Notes: generated from the sequence alone by a model not told the origin. 64,000 nt of DNA from Thermasporomyces composti (GCF_003386795.1 NZ_QTUC01000001.1:62001-126000), one strand, 5' to 3'. Positions 37,527 to 48,797 are shown, counted from the first letter of the stretch. Numbers and translations: made by a program.

Positions 37527-40238
37527 TCAGTGGCCCGCCTCGTGCCAGGTTCGACCTTGGCCGATCGAGACGTCGAGCGGCACGGTCAGCTGCGCGGCAC
37601 CGCCCATCTCCCGGCGCAGGATCTCCGCCACCTGGTCACGCTCACCGGGCGCGACCTCGACCACGAGCTCGTCGTGCACCTGCAGGAGCATGCGCGACCG
37701 TAGCCCCGACTCCCGCAGCGCCCGGTCGACACCGAGCATGGCGACCTTGATGATGTCGGCGGCCGAGCCTTGGATCGGGGCGTTCAGCGCCATCCGCTCC
37801 GCCATCTCCCGACGTTGCCGGTTGTCGCTGGTGAGGTCAGGCAGGTAGCGGCGGCGCCCCAGAATGGTCTGGGTGTAGCCGGTCTTGCGAGCCTCCTCGA
37901 CGACCCCGCGCAGGTAGTCGCGCACGCCGCCGAAGCGCTCGAAGTACTCATCCATCAGCGCCCGCGCCTCACTGGCCTCGATGCGCAGCTGCTGCGACAG
38001 GCCGTACGCCGACAGGCCGTAGGCCAGGCCGTAGTTCATCGCCTTGATCTTGGCTCGCATGTCGGGGGTGACCTGCTCGGCCGGCACGCCGAAGACGCGC
38101 GACGCCGTGGCGGCGTGGAAGTCCATGCCCGAGTGGAAGGCCTCGATCAGACCCTCGTCGCCGGACAGGTGCGCCATGATCCGCATCTCGATCTGGCTGT
38201 AGTCAGCGGTGAGGAGGCAGTCGTAACCCTCGCCCACGACGAAGGCCTCGCGGATGCGTCGACCCTCCTCGGTGCGGATCGGAATGTTCTGCAGGTTGGG
38301 GTCGGTCGACGAAAGTCGTCCGGTCGCCGCGATCGTCTGGTTGAACGTCGTGTGAATCCGCCCGTCGTCCGCGACGGTCTTGAGCAGGCCCTCGACCGTC
38401 GAGCGCAGCTTCGCCGCGTCGCGGTGAGCCAGCAGGTGCGCCAGGAACGGGTGCCCGGTCTGGGCGTAGAGCTGCTGCAGCGCCTCCGCGTCCGTGGTGT
38501 AGCCGGTCTTGGTCCGCTTGGTCTTGGGCATGCCGAGCTTGTCAAAGAGGACGACCTGCAGCTGCTTGGGCGAGCCCAGGTTGATCTCCTCGCCGATGAC
38601 GCGGTAGGCGTCGTCGGCGGCCTGCTTGACCTTGCCCGCGAAGTGGGCCTCGAGCTCGGACAGGTAGTCGACGTCGACACAGATGCCGGCGCGCTCCATC
38701 CGCGCGAGCACCTCGACCAGGGGAAGCTCGACCTCTCGCAGCAGCCGATCGCAGTCTCGGTCGGCGAGCTCGGCGTCCAGGGTCGCGGCGAGGTCGATGA
38801 TCGCCCGGGCCGCGACCATGGACCGGTGGGCGACGCCACCTTCCTCGTCGACGCCGTCGAGGGTGAGCTGGCCGTTGTCCGGCTCGTCCGAGCGGAGCTC
38901 CCGCTGGAGCCACCGCAGGGTCAGGTCGGACAGTTCGTAGGAGCGTTGGTCGGGTCGGACGAGGTAGGCCGACAGGGCGGTGTCGCTGGTCACGCCGCGC
39001 AGCGTCCAGCCGCGTGCGGCCATCGCCAGCATGGGCCCCTTGGAGTCGTGCATGGCCTTCTCGTAGCGCTCATCGGCGAGCCAGTCGGCCAACGCGCGCT
39101 CGTCGTCGGGCGTCAGCTCTGTCGGGTCGATCCACGCGGCGGCGTCGTCGGGCGCGGCGAGAGCCACACCGTAGACGTCCCCGGTGCCTCGGCCCCAGCT
39201 GCCCTCGACCGCGACACCGATCCGAGCGTCGCCCTTGGCGTGCTGTTCCAGCCAGCCACCGACCTCGCCGGGCGAGAGCTTCCTGCCGTCGATCTGGAAG
39301 CCGTGCTCCGCCTCCGGTTCGGGCGCCTGCAAGGTGGAGAACAGCCGGTCCCGGAGAACGCGGAACTCCAAGGCGTCGAAGACCTGGTGGACCGCGTCGC
39401 GATCCCACGGCTGGAGAGCCAGGTCGTCGGGTCGGACGGGCAGAGGCACGTCGCGGACGAGCTGGTTGATCTGGCGGTTCTGCAGGACCTGGCCGAGGTG
39501 GGCGCGCAACGACTCCCCCGCCTTACCCTTGACCTCGTCGACTCGCGCCACGAGATCGTCGAGTGAGCCGAACTGGTTGAGCCACTTGGCCGCGGTCTTC
39601 GGTCCGACGCCCGGGACGCCCGGAAGGTTGTCGCTGGTCTCCCCCACCAGCGCGGCGAGATCGGGATAGCGCTCGGGCGGGATGGCGTAGCGACGCTGCA
39701 CCTCCTCCGGCGTGACTCGGGTCACCTCCGAGACACCCCGGGTGGGGTAGATCACGGTCAGCCGATCGGACACCAGCTGGAAGGTGTCGCGGTCGCCGGA
39801 GCACACCAGCACGTCGAAACCCTGCTCCACCGCCTGGTCGCCGAGCGTGGCGATGATGTCGTCGGCCTCGTACCCCTCCACCTGCAGGTAGGGAATCCGC
39901 AGCGCTTGGAGGACCTCCTTGATCAAGGACAGCTGGCTGCGAAACTCCTCCGGCGTCGAGGTGCGGTTCGCCTTGTACTCGGCGTAGGCCTCCGCCCGGA
40001 ACGTCTGCCGCCCGGCGTCGAACGCGACCGCGATGTGGGTCGGCTGCTCATCCCGGATCATGTTGATGAGCATCGACGTGAAGCCGTACACGGCGTTGGT
40101 CGTCTGCCCCGTCGCGGTCGAGAAGTTCTCCGCTGGTAAGGCGAACCATGCCCGATACGCCAGGGAATGGCCGTCAAGGAGCAGAAGGCGAGGGGTCTCG
40201 TCCAACCGTCGGTTGCGGGATGCGTCGTTGGCGACCAC
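37527..40238 (-). CDS. polA: DNA polymerase I
   Basis: A 903-residue family A polymerase. Residues ~15-310 are the 5'-3' exonuclease (LLLLDGHSLAYRAWFAL, EADDIIATL, GDRDTFQLV, GVGPKTAAKWL). The middle 3'-5' exonuclease-like domain lacks the DxE active residues, as in other actinobacterial Pol I, so no proofreading is expected. The polymerase motifs are A (ADYSQIEMRIMAH), B (RAKIKAMNYGLAYG) and C (LQVHDELVVE). It fills gaps after excision repair and removes Okazaki primers. The start codon is GTG or ATG at 40238, with the normal N-terminus following ~15 residues later. It is divergent from the thioesterase across a 142-base gap. Confidence 0.97.
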   Translation of the reverse strand: MVANDASRNRRLDETPRLLLLDGHSLAYRAWFALPAENFSTATGQTTNAVYGFTSMLINMIRDEQPTHIAVAFDAGRQTFRAEAYAEYKANRTSTPEEFRSQLSLIKEVLQALRIPYLQVEGYEADDIIATLGDQAVEQGFDVLVCSGDRDTFQLVSDRLTVIYPTRGVSEVTRVTPEEVQRRYAIPPERYPDLAALVGETSDNLPGVPGVGPKTAAKWLNQFGSLDDLVARVDEVKGKAGESLRAHLGQVLQNRQINQLVRDVPLPVRPDDLALQPWDRDAVHQVFDALEFRVLRDRLFSTLQAPEPEAEHGFQIDGRKLSPGEVGGWLEQHAKGDARIGVAVEGSWGRGTGDVYGVALAAPDDAAAWIDPTELTPDDERALADWLADERYEKAMHDSKGPMLAMAARGWTLRGVTSDTALSAYLVRPDQRSYELSDLTLRWLQRELRSDEPDNGQLTLDGVDEEGGVAHRSMVAARAIIDLAATLDAELADRDCDRLLREVELPLVEVLARMERAGICVDVDYLSELEAHFAGKVKQAADDAYRVIGEEINLGSPKQLQVVLFDKLGMPKTKRTKTGYTTDAEALQQLYAQTGHPFLAHLLAHRDAAKLRSTVEGLLKTVADDGRIHTTFNQTIAATGRLSSTDPNLQNIPIRTEEGRRIREAFVVGEGYDCLLTADYSQIEMRIMAHLSGDEGLIEAFHSGMDFHAATASRVFGVPAEQVTPDMRAKIKAMNYGLAYGLSAYGLSQQLRIEASEARALMDEYFERFGGVRDYLRGVVEEARKTGYTQTILGRRRYLPDLTSDNRQRREMAERMALNAPIQGSAADIIKVAMLGVDRALRESGLRSRMLLQVHDELVVEVAPGERDQVAEILRREMGGAAQLTVPLDVSIGQGRTWHEAGH

Positions 40239-40380
40239 GTAGCGACTCTAGCCGCCGGCTCCGACAGCCCGAGCGGTCCGCCCCGACCTCCGTGTCGCGT
40301 GGTGCTGGGCCGTGGAGCTCGGCCGTGGGGGTCCCGCCCGGGCTTAGGCTCGGGGCCGACCGTGTGGAAGGAGAGCCCCG

Positions 40381-40836
40381 ATGTCTGGTCCCCGGCAGAC
40401 CTCGGCTGACGGCGCCTGCGACCCCGCCGCCCTGCCCCACGCCGCGATCCATGACCGGCTCGGCATCCGGATCGTGAGCGCGAGTCCGCGACGCTGCGTC
40501 GGCACCATGCCGGTCGAGGGCAACACCCAGCCGGCCGGGCTCCTGCACGGCGGCGCCTCGTGCGTCCTGGCCGAGAGCCTCGGCTCGATCGCCGCGACGT
40601 TGTACGCCGCGCCGGATCGCGTCGCGCTCGGCGTCGACCTCAACGCCACCCACCACCGCCCGGTCTCGTCGGGGACCGTGACCGGGGTGGCGACCCCGGT
40701 CCATCTCGGCCGGACGACGGCGACGTACGAGATCGCGATCAGCGACGAGGAAGGCCGGCGGGTCTGCACCGCCCGGCTCACCTGCTACCTCCGGCCGGCT
40801 GAGGGTGCCCGGCGTGAGGACAGCGGCGTACGGTGA
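40381..40836 (+). CDS. Hotdog-fold acyl-CoA thioesterase (PaaI-like)
   Basis: A 151-residue hotdog thioesterase. The signature [20 protein letters not shown] contains the conserved Gly/His and the Glu expected to act as catalytic base, followed by [15 protein letters not shown], which lines the channel. It hydrolyses an acyl- or aryl-CoA thioester, and a menaquinone-pathway (DHNA-CoA) role is common for relatives. The substrate cannot be told. GGAGAG lies six bases before the ATG. Its last 59 bases overlap the 3' end of the convergent ileS gene. A position beside polA is conserved in actinobacteria. Confidence 0.9.
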   Translation: MSGPRQTSADGACDPAALPHAAIHDRLGIRIVSASPRRCVGTMPVEGNTQPAGLLHGGASCVLAESLGSIAATLYAAPDRVALGVDLNATHHRPVSSGTVTGVATPVHLGRTTATYEIAISDEEGRRVCTARLTCYLRPAEGARREDSGVR

Positions 40837-43800
40837 CCCGCACGCTGAGACCGTCGTCGACCTCGAGAGCGACCGTGCCGACACCCTGGCGTTCCTCGAC
40901 GTCATCCGCGACGACCGGGGAGCTCGCCGGGTGTGTCTCCCCCGGGGCGCTCCCGTGGTCGAGGGCGGCCGATGCCGACCCCGGCTCGACCCTGGTCCGC
41001 AGGGCCAGCGTCTCGGCGGCGACGAGGTCGAGGTGCGCGTCGACGGCATCCCGCACCTCGGCGTGGGGTGACGCCACGACCAGCTCGATGCGGTCGGAGA
41101 CCTCGAGGCCAGCCTCGCGGCGCGCCTGCTGCACCGCTCGGATCACGTCGCGTGCGACACCCTCGCGAGCCAGCTCGGGCGTCACGGTCGTGTCGAGGGC
41201 GACCACGCCACCCTCGCCCACGAACCCCGTGGAGGAGGGCAGCGACGCGGACGAGTCCGCGTCGGTGGGCACCAGGCGCAGCTCGTACTCCCCCTCCCGG
41301 AGTCGCACCCCGCCCGCGACGACACCCTCGCCGGACACCGACCAGTCGCCGTCCTTGACGGCGCGGATGACCCGCTGGACGTCCCTCCCCAGCCGAGGAC
41401 CGAGGACACGTGGCACAACGGACAGGACCCAGCGGCCGTGGGAGGTGAGGTCCTGGGTGAGAACCACCTCCTTGACGTTCACCTCGTCGCGGATGAGGTC
41501 AACCAGCGGGGCGAGCCTCGGGGCGTCCGGCGCCGCCACCGTCAGACGACCCAACGGCAGGCGCACCCGTAACCCCTTGGCCTTGCGCAGCCCGAGCGCC
41601 GCCGAGCAGACGTCGCGAGCCGTGTCCATCGCCGCCACCAGTGCCTCGTCGCCGGGCAGGCAGTCCGGCCGCGGCCAGTCGGTCAGGTGTACCGAGCGGC
41701 CTCCGGTCAACCCACGCCAGATCTCCTCGGTCACCATCGGGAGCAGAGGCGCCGCAAGACGTGTCAGAACCTCGAGCACCGTGTAGAGGGTGTCGAAGGC
41801 GTCCTGATCACCGGCCCAGAACCGAGCACGTGAGCGTCGGACGTACCAGTTCGTCAGCACGTCCAGGAACGAGCGCACCGTCGCGTAGGCCCCGGGGATG
41901 TCGTAGCCGTCCAGCGCCTTCGTGGTCGCCACGACCGTGTCGCGGAGCTTGGCGAGCGCGTACCGGTCCAGGACGTGCGGTGAGTCCGTCCGCCACCGCG
42001 CGGTCGTCGACTCGGCGTTGGCGTAGAGGGTGAAGAAGTAGTAGGCGTTCCAGAGCGGGTGGAGCCCCTGCCGGACCGCGTCCCGGATGATGGTCTCGGC
42101 GACCGCTCCCTCGCCACCTCGCATGAGCGGCGACGAGAGCAGAGCCCACCGCATCGCGTCCGCGCCGTAGCGGTCGAACATCTCCAGTGGGTCGGGGTAG
42201 TTGCGCAGGCTCTTGCTCATCTTGCGGCCGTCCTGGCCCAGCACGATGCCGTGCGAGACGCAGGTACGGAACGACGGCCGGTCGAACAGCGCGGTCGCCA
42301 GCACGTGAAGGGTGTAGAACCACCCGCGGGTCTGCCCGATGTACTCGACGATGAAGTCGCCCGGATAGTGGTGCTCGAACCACTCGGCGTTCTCCACCGG
42401 GTAGTGCACCTGGGCGAAGGGCATCGACCCGGAGTCGAACCACACGTCGAGGACGTCGGGCACTCGGCGCATGGTGGACCGGCCGGTCGGGTCGTCGGGG
42501 TTCGGCCGAGTCAACCGGTCGATGTACGGCCGGTGCAGGTCGGTCAGCCGGACACCGAAGTCGCGTTCCAGCTCGTCGAGCGACCCGTAGACGTCGACCC
42601 GCGGATACGCCGGATCGTCCGACTTCCACACCGGGATCGGGGTACCCCAGAAGCGGTTCCGGCTGATCGACCAGTCGCGGGCGTTGGCCAGCCAGTTGCC
42701 GAACGCGCCGTCTCTGACGTGGGCGGGCACCCAGGTGATCTGCTGGTTGAGCGCCACCATCCGGTCGCGGAGCTTCGTCACCTCCACGAACCAGCTCGAC
42801 ACCGCCTTGTAGATCAGAGGTGTCTCACACCGCCAGCAGTGCGGATAGCTGTGGGTGTGGCTGTCGTGCCGGAGCACCACGCCGCGCCGCTTGAGATCGC
42901 TGATGATCGGCTGGTTCGCCTCGAAGACTTGAAGTCCCTCGTAGGCGGAGACGACCGAGGTGAACCGGGCGTGAGCGTCGACGGTGACGACGGTGGGGAT
43001 CTCAGCGAGGTCGCAGACCGCTTGGTCCTCCTCACCGAAGGCCGGCGCCAGGTGGACCGCGCCGGTGCCCTCCTCGACGGAGACGAAGTCGGCAGCCAGG
43101 ACCCGGAACGCGTTCGGTGTGTCGCTGAGGAAGTCGAAGAGGGGCGTGTAACGCCGTCCCACGAGCTGCTGGCCGAGCAGGGTGCCGACCCGCTTGGCGT
43201 CGCCGAGCTCCCGCTCGTAGGCCGCCAGCCGCGCGGCGGCCAGGATGTAGCGGACGCCCTCCTTGTCGACCACGGCGTACTCGACCGACGGGTTCACCGC
43301 CACCGCCAGGTTGGACGGCAGCGTCCAGGGCGTGGTGGTCCACACCAGCAGCAGCTCGCCGGACTCCAGCTCGACGGCGACGGTCAACGCCGGGTCCCGC
43401 CGGTCGCGGTAGACCTCCTCCATCCGAGTCTCCGCGTTGGACAACGGCGTCTCGCAGCGCCAGCAGTACGGCAGGACCCGGAAACCCTCATAGACCAGGC
43501 CCTTCTCGTAGAGGCGCTTGAACGCCCACATGACGCTCTCCATGTAGGAGAGGTCGAGGGTCTTGTAGGCGCCGGAGAAGTCCACCCAGCGAGCCTGGCG
43601 CGTGACGTAGTGCTCCCACTCGGCGGTGTAGCGCAGGACCGATCGACGGCAGGCCTCGTTGAACCGCTCCACTCCCAGCGTCTCGATCTCGCGCTTGGTG
43701 GTGATGCCGAGCTCGCGCTCCGCCTCCACCTCGGCGGGCAGACCGTGGCAGTCCCAGCCGAAGCGGCGCTCGACCCGGCGGCCCCGCATGGTCTGGTAGC

Positions 43801-44065
43801 GCGGCACGACGTCCTTGACGAAGCCGGTGAGCAGGTGGCCGTAGTGCGGCAGCCCGTTGGCGAACGGCGGACCGTCGTAGAAGACGAACTCATTGGCCCC
43901 GTCGGGTCCTGAGTCGCGCTGGTCGATGCTGGCTTGGAAGGTGTTGTCAGTTTCCCAGTAGGCGAGGACTTCCTGCTCGAGCGCGGGAAAGGAGGGCGTC
44001 GGAGACAGCTCGAAGCCGGTGGCCCCATCGCCGGGCGCGCCTTGGCGGTGCCGCGGGTAGCTCAT
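40778..44065 (-). CDS. ileS: Isoleucyl-tRNA synthetase, eukaryote-like (IleS2) length class
   Basis: A 1095-residue class I aminoacyl-tRNA synthetase. The HIGH motif is HYGH at 74-77 ([13 protein letters not shown]), followed by GWDCHGLP. The CP1 editing domain contains [11 protein letters not shown]. The KMSKS loop is KMSKS at 615-619 ([13 protein letters not shown]). The C-terminus has a long insertion-rich region and lacks the four-Cys zinc finger of E. coli-type IleS. The size and motifs place it with the type 2/eukaryote-like enzymes, some of which resist mupirocin. The last ~20 residues overlap the convergent thioesterase gene. A T-box leader with Ile specifier precedes it. Confidence 0.96.
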   Translation of the reverse strand: MSYPRHRQGAPGDGATGFELSPTPSFPALEQEVLAYWETDNTFQASIDQRDSGPDGANEFVFYDGPPFANGLPHYGHLLTGFVKDVVPRYQTMRGRRVERRFGWDCHGLPAEVEAERELGITTKREIETLGVERFNEACRRSVLRYTAEWEHYVTRQARWVDFSGAYKTLDLSYMESVMWAFKRLYEKGLVYEGFRVLPYCWRCETPLSNAETRMEEVYRDRRDPALTVAVELESGELLLVWTTTPWTLPSNLAVAVNPSVEYAVVDKEGVRYILAAARLAAYERELGDAKRVGTLLGQQLVGRRYTPLFDFLSDTPNAFRVLAADFVSVEEGTGAVHLAPAFGEEDQAVCDLAEIPTVVTVDAHARFTSVVSAYEGLQVFEANQPIISDLKRRGVVLRHDSHTHSYPHCWRCETPLIYKAVSSWFVEVTKLRDRMVALNQQITWVPAHVRDGAFGNWLANARDWSISRNRFWGTPIPVWKSDDPAYPRVDVYGSLDELERDFGVRLTDLHRPYIDRLTRPNPDDPTGRSTMRRVPDVLDVWFDSGSMPFAQVHYPVENAEWFEHHYPGDFIVEYIGQTRGWFYTLHVLATALFDRPSFRTCVSHGIVLGQDGRKMSKSLRNYPDPLEMFDRYGADAMRWALLSSPLMRGGEGAVAETIIRDAVRQGLHPLWNAYYFFTLYANAESTTARWRTDSPHVLDRYALAKLRDTVVATTKALDGYDIPGAYATVRSFLDVLTNWYVRRSRARFWAGDQDAFDTLYTVLEVLTRLAAPLLPMVTEEIWRGLTGGRSVHLTDWPRPDCLPGDEALVAAMDTARDVCSAALGLRKAKGLRVRLPLGRLTVAAPDAPRLAPLVDLIRDEVNVKEVVLTQDLTSHGRWVLSVVPRVLGPRLGRDVQRVIRAVKDGDWSVSGEGVVAGGVRLREGEYELRLVPTDADSSASLPSSTGFVGEGGVVALDTTVTPELAREGVARDVIRAVQQARREAGLEVSDRIELVVASPHAEVRDAVDAHLDLVAAETLALRTRVEPGSASAALDHGSAPGETHPASSPVVADDVEERQGVGTVALEVDDGLSVRVTVRRCPHAGHPQPAGGSR

Positions 44066-44094
44066 CGTCGATCGTCCTCGTTTCGTGTGATCTC

Positions 44095-44285
44095 GTCACG
44101 CGAGGACGAGCGAACCGCTCACGGGGAGCGCCCACCCGCGGTACCACCTCGCTTGGCCCGCACGCACATCGCTGCGCGGACCCACTCATTCCGCCGGCTG
44201 TGACGGGCCGGACCCGTCCGGGTCTACTGAGGATCACCAGGGGAGGCTGTGATCCCGTTCTTCCGGAGGCTCACCGGTGATGGCC
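44095..44285 (-). promoter_or_regulatory. T-box riboswitch for ileS with ATC specifier
   Basis: On the minus strand the leader contains the T-box core AGGTGGTACCGCG (44137-44149), which pairs with the 3' end of uncharged tRNA. Upstream is a specifier-loop candidate GGGATCACAG, with the Ile codon ATC at 44251-44253. Between them are GC-rich stems. The short distance between specifier and T-box suggests the ultrashort-Stem I, translation-controlling type known from actinobacterial ileS genes. Confidence 0.9.
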
Positions 44286-44478
44286 GGGTCGATGCCTGTA
44301 GCGCAAGGGTAGCGAATCGCTCGACGCCGGCCACTCCTCGCCGGGCTGCGCACGCCATTCGTCGCCGTGGCGAACTCAGCTCGGCCCCGCGTGAACCCCA
44401 CAGCGTGCGTCGCGGCGTGGGCCTTCACCGGCCGTGCCTGCCGAAGAATGATCCACGGTGATCGGCTAGTCTCCGGGC

Positions 44479-45222
44479 GTGTTTCCTGGGTTCGGAACCG
44501 TCCTCAACGTGATCACCGTCCTCGTGGGCACCGGGATCGGTGTCGCGGTGGGGCACCGCCTCCCCCAGCGGACTCGCGACGTCGTGACCGACGCGCTCGG
44601 CCTGGTGACCTTGCTCATCGCGGCGTCACTGGTGCTCGACGTCCGTGACCCAGCGTTGACCGCGGCGGTCGGTTCGAGCGCTCCGGTCCTCCTGGTGCTC
44701 GGGGCGCTCGTCGTCGGCGGTGTCATCGGATCGCTGTCCAGGATCGAGGACCGGCTGGCCGGCCTGGCCGCCTGGCTGCAAGGCCGCCTCGCCTGGTCCG
44801 GCTCCGCGGAGCGTCGTCGGTTCGTCGATGGATTCGTCACCTCCTCGCTGGTCTTCTGCGTCGGTCCCCTTGCGGTCCTCGGATCGATCTCCGACGGGCT
44901 GGGGAAGGGCTCCGAGCAGCTCGCGCTCAAGGCGGTGCTCGACGGCTTCGCGTCGATCGCTTTCGCCGCGTCGTTCGGCTGGGGGGTGGCGGTGGCCGCC
45001 GGGACCGTGTTCGTCGTCCAGGGCGGTCTCACCCTTCTCGGCGCCGTCCTCGGGGAGTTCCTCGCCGATGCCCAGGTGGTGGCGCTCAGCGCCACCGGTG
45101 GCTTGTTGCTCGCCGGGGTGGGTATCCGCCTCCTGCGACTCAAGCAGCTCCCCGTGGGGGACATGCTGCCCGCGCTCGTCGTCGCCCCCCTGCTTACCGC
45201 GCTCGTGGCGGGCTTGCGCTGA
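44479..45222 (+). CDS. DUF554 integral membrane protein
   Basis: A 247-residue membrane protein of the DUF554 (YdfK/YqgA) family. It has seven or so hydrophobic segments (GTVLNVITVLVGTGIGVAVG, VTLLIAASLVLDV, LLVLGALVVGGVIGSL, FVTSSLVFCVGPLAVLGSI, SIAFAASFGWGVAVAAG, LLLAGVGIRLLRL, LVVAPLLTALVAGL) and a conserved FCVGPLAVLGSI-type stretch. Its function is not known. Transport is the usual guess. The GTG at 44479 begins directly before the first helix. The gap back to the T-box (44286-44478) is divergent from ileS and should hold both promoters, but I see no clear pair. Its last 29 bases overlap the convergent GNAT-fusion gene. Confidence 0.88.
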   Translation: MFPGFGTVLNVITVLVGTGIGVAVGHRLPQRTRDVVTDALGLVTLLIAASLVLDVRDPALTAAVGSSAPVLLVLGALVVGGVIGSLSRIEDRLAGLAAWLQGRLAWSGSAERRRFVDGFVTSSLVFCVGPLAVLGSISDGLGKGSEQLALKAVLDGFASIAFAASFGWGVAVAAGTVFVVQGGLTLLGAVLGEFLADAQVVALSATGGLLLAGVGIRLLRLKQLPVGDMLPALVVAPLLTALVAGLR

Positions 45223-47065
45223 TCCGCAGTGTGTCCGTGTCGATCGCAGAACCGTCAGCCCGGATCGCGGTGACGACCACGTCCTCCCTCGGCGCGTCGC
45301 TCACGGTGAGCCGGCGCAGCACGGGCGGTTCGAGCGTGAGAGGGGTAGCGCCTCCGGTCACCTCCCGAATGCTCAGCTTCTCCACGCCGGGTCGGGCGAC
45401 GACCGCCACAGCGACGAGTCGCGACCCCGGCCTCGTGCAGCCGAGCGCCACCACCGATCGCCGGTCGAGGTCACGGTAGGGGCGGGTCGCGACGCAGCCG
45501 ACGCGAGAGCCCTCCCAGGCCACGAGCCCCACCTGCGTCTGGCGAGCGGTGCGCACCTCCACGACGGCCAAGCGACCAAGGCTGTCAGCCGAGGCGGCCA
45601 AGAGCGCCGCCTGATGGCGAGCGTTCGCCGTCGCGAGGACCGCCTGGGCGTCCTCGTACACCGCGAGGTCGACCGCGCCGAGCGGTCCCCACGTCGGATC
45701 GGCCAGGGCGGTCTCGGGTTCTCGGGTCACGAGGTGGGAGGGGTGGGCGACGACCGTGGTGACCGTCTCCGAGCCTCCTGACGCCGGCCGGGCCAACACC
45801 AGGACGCTGCCGGACGGCGCTCGGCTGTCCAGGTGCAGCCACGTCTCGGTGAGCCCGGCCCCCTCCAGCTGCAGGTGCTCCCACCCGGAATCGTCGTAGA
45901 CGTTCCGAGTGTCGTGGACGCGTCGCCACACTCGAAGCCCGTCCGGATGGTCCGGGCCCAGCTGGGATGCCGACGACGTGTCGCGGCTCAACGGGGCGGC
46001 ATCGGCTCGATCGGTGAGGGTGGGCGACGAGGTGGCGTCCGGCTCCCGGTCCGCGGGCGGGACCAGGAGTCGCAGCAAAGCTGCGCCCCGACCGGGTCGC
46101 AGCATCGGGATGTCGACGTTGCCGTCGTAGTTGACGACGAGCACCGACGGCAGGGTCTTCCCGAACCTCTCCTGCCTGTCGACCCGGAGCACCGCGGGTT
46201 GCTCGTGTTCGGCGACCTGCGCGACGTAGCCCTGCCCGTCATCGCCGACGGCCTGCAAGAGCGCGACCCGTCCGGCTCCGATCGTGCCTGCCCAGAGCGG
46301 GTGGACTTTGCCCAACCGGCCTGGACCCGCTCGTTCGGCCTGTTGCCGCCACACCCGCTCGGCCTGGTCGAGGAACTCTCGGTCCCCGATGAGGTCACCG
46401 CGCGGACGCCAGGGCAGCAGCCGAGGGTCGTCGGGGACCCGCGGTCGGTCCAGGTACGACAGGAGAGGGCCCACGGCCGTGGGCACCGCGATCAGAGCGA
46501 TGAGCACCAGGACGACGACCAGACCGAGGCGGCGGCGGCCGGGAGGTCGCCACTCCCCTCGCCGTGCGACGTAGCTGCGGCTCTCCCCGAGCGATGGATC
46601 CGCAGACACGGCTAGGCCAGCGGGCTTCATCCCCGCCTTCTCCATGACGCGCGCCGAGGCCGGGTTGGCCACGTAGTACTGCGCTCGGATCGTGCGCGCG
46701 CCGAGCTTGGTGAACCCGTACTCGAGGACGGCGACCAGGGCCTCGGTCATGTAGCCCTTGCCCCAGTGCGAGCGCTTCAGCGCGTAGCCCACCACCATCT
46801 CGCCGGCGATCAGGTCCGGTGAGTGCGCGATGCCGATCCAGCCGATCACCTCGCCGGTCTCGCGCAGGACGATGGCCGCGTCGTGCGCCACGCGCGGCTG
46901 CCGCTCGGCGTACCGGAGGACGGCGTCGAACCACGCGTCAGGGTCGGTGCCAAGCGGCTGGTCGAGGTAGCGCATGACCTCCGGATCGGTGCGCCATCCG
47001 CGGACCGCCTCCCGGTCCGTCTCGACGAAGTCGCGGATGAGCAGGCGCTTGGTCTGGCACCGCAT
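45194..47065 (-). CDS. GNAT acetyltransferase fused to a membrane segment and a large extracytoplasmic domain
   Basis: A 623-residue protein of unusual build. Residues 1-~170 are a complete RimJ/RimL-type GNAT domain: LLIRDFVETDREAVRGW, VIGWIGIAH, then the acetyl-CoA loop WGKGYMTEALVAVLEYGF and VMEKAGM. The domain ends at SYVARRGEW. A basic stop-transfer stretch (RPPGRRR) and one hydrophobic segment (LGLVVVLVLIALIAVPTAVG, ~180-199) follow. The remaining ~420 residues, strand-rich and without Cys, lie outside the cell if the segment is a membrane anchor. The open frame has no stop between the parts, and I see no independent start for the second part that would preserve its membrane segment. 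The C-terminal domain is unknown to me. Acetyl-CoA confines the GNAT half to the cytoplasm. It lies ~135 bases after livF on the same strand. Confidence 0.82.
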   Translation of the reverse strand: MRCQTKRLLIRDFVETDREAVRGWRTDPEVMRYLDQPLGTDPDAWFDAVLRYAERQPRVAHDAAIVLRETGEVIGWIGIAHSPDLIAGEMVVGYALKRSHWGKGYMTEALVAVLEYGFTKLGARTIRAQYYVANPASARVMEKAGMKPAGLAVSADPSLGESRSYVARRGEWRPPGRRRLGLVVVLVLIALIAVPTAVGPLLSYLDRPRVPDDPRLLPWRPRGDLIGDREFLDQAERVWRQQAERAGPGRLGKVHPLWAGTIGAGRVALLQAVGDDGQGYVAQVAEHEQPAVLRVDRQERFGKTLPSVLVVNYDGNVDIPMLRPGRGAALLRLLVPPADREPDATSSPTLTDRADAAPLSRDTSSASQLGPDHPDGLRVWRRVHDTRNVYDDSGWEHLQLEGAGLTETWLHLDSRAPSGSVLVLARPASGGSETVTTVVAHPSHLVTREPETALADPTWGPLGAVDLAVYEDAQAVLATANARHQAALLAASADSLGRLAVVEVRTARQTQVGLVAWEGSRVGCVATRPYRDLDRRSVVALGCTRPGSRLVAVAVVARPGVEKLSIREVTGGATPLTLEPPVLRRLTVSDAPREDVVVTAIRADGSAIDTDTLRISASPPRAR

Positions 47066-47199
47066 GCCACCCAGTGTCGCGGCTCGCGACCAGGCTGAGC
47101 GCGAGCTTCGCCGCGTCGCGCGGCGAAAGCAGCCAAAGCGTGACCTACGCCCGATCCATACGTGACCCGGCCGCCGCGACCGTGCGCTGCGCCGGCGGT

Positions 47200-47909
<710 letters not shown>

Positions 47910-47913
<4 letters not shown>

Positions 47914-48797
47914 GACTCCTCACCCCCCAACGGCGCCTCCTCCGTCGGCTGTGCGGCCTTGTCCGCCGCCGGAGAGTCCTCCTCCGCCGAGGCCTCGCTG
48001 CCGCCGATGTAGGCCTCCACCACCCTGGGGTCGGTCTGCACCTGCGTCGGCGTGCCCTCCGACAGGACCCTTCCTCGTACCAAGCACACCACCCGATCAC
48101 AGACACCGAAGATGAAGCGCATGTCGTGCTCGATGACGACCACCGCCAGACCTCGCTCACGGATACGGAAGATGAGGTCGGTGGCCTCTCGGGTCTCCTG
48201 GGGGTTCATCCCGGCTGTCGGCTCATCGAGCAGCAGCAGCGACGGGTCGGTGGCCAACGCCCGAGCGATCTCCAGACGCCGCTGGTCACCGTAGGGAAGG
48301 TTGCGGGCGAGGTGGTCGGCGGCGCGGCGCAACCCCACGAAGTCGAGCAGCTCATAGGCCCGCTCACGGGTCTCGCGCTCCTCGCGGTGGAAGCGCGGGC
48401 CGCGCAGGATCGCCGAGATGGCGCCGCTCTTGGTCCGGCAGTAACGACCGACCATGACGTTTTCCAGGGCGGTCATGTTGTTGAAGAGCCGGATGTTCTG
48501 GAAGGTCCGGGCCACACCCGCCCGCGTCACGGCCTGAGGCTTCGGCGGCAGCCGCCGGCCGCGGAACAGCACCTGGCCTGACGTGGGCCGGTACATCCCG
48601 GTGAGGCAGTTGAAGAACGTCGTCTTCCCAGCGCCGTTGGGGCCGATGAGTCCGACGATCTCCTGCTCACGCACACCGAAGTCGACGTTGTCGACCGCGG
48701 TGAGGCCACCGAAGCGCATGGTCACACCACGCGCCTGCAGCAGCCACTCACCGGTCGAGGTCGACGTGGGTGGGCTCGTCGAGGTCGTCTCCGTCAT
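47910..48797 (-). CDS. livG: Branched-chain amino acid ABC transporter ATPase LivG
   Basis: A 295-residue ATP-binding subunit. Walker A is GPNGAGKT at 52-59 and GVARTFQNIRLFNNMTALENVMVGR is the LivG-specific Q-loop stretch. The signature region is LPYGDQRRLEIARALATDP, a YGDQR variant of LSGGQ usual for LivG, and Walker B is LLLLDEPTAGMNPQE. It has a Thr/Ser-rich N-terminus and an acidic C-terminal tail (~35 residues) not needed for the fold. The ATG at 48797 overlaps the livM stop by four bases. Its own stop overlaps livF. Confidence 0.95.

Noticed and set aside
42059-43912. 617-residue plus-strand open frame opposite ileS
   Set aside because: Antisense shadow of a complete IleS; no domain or ribosome-binding site.
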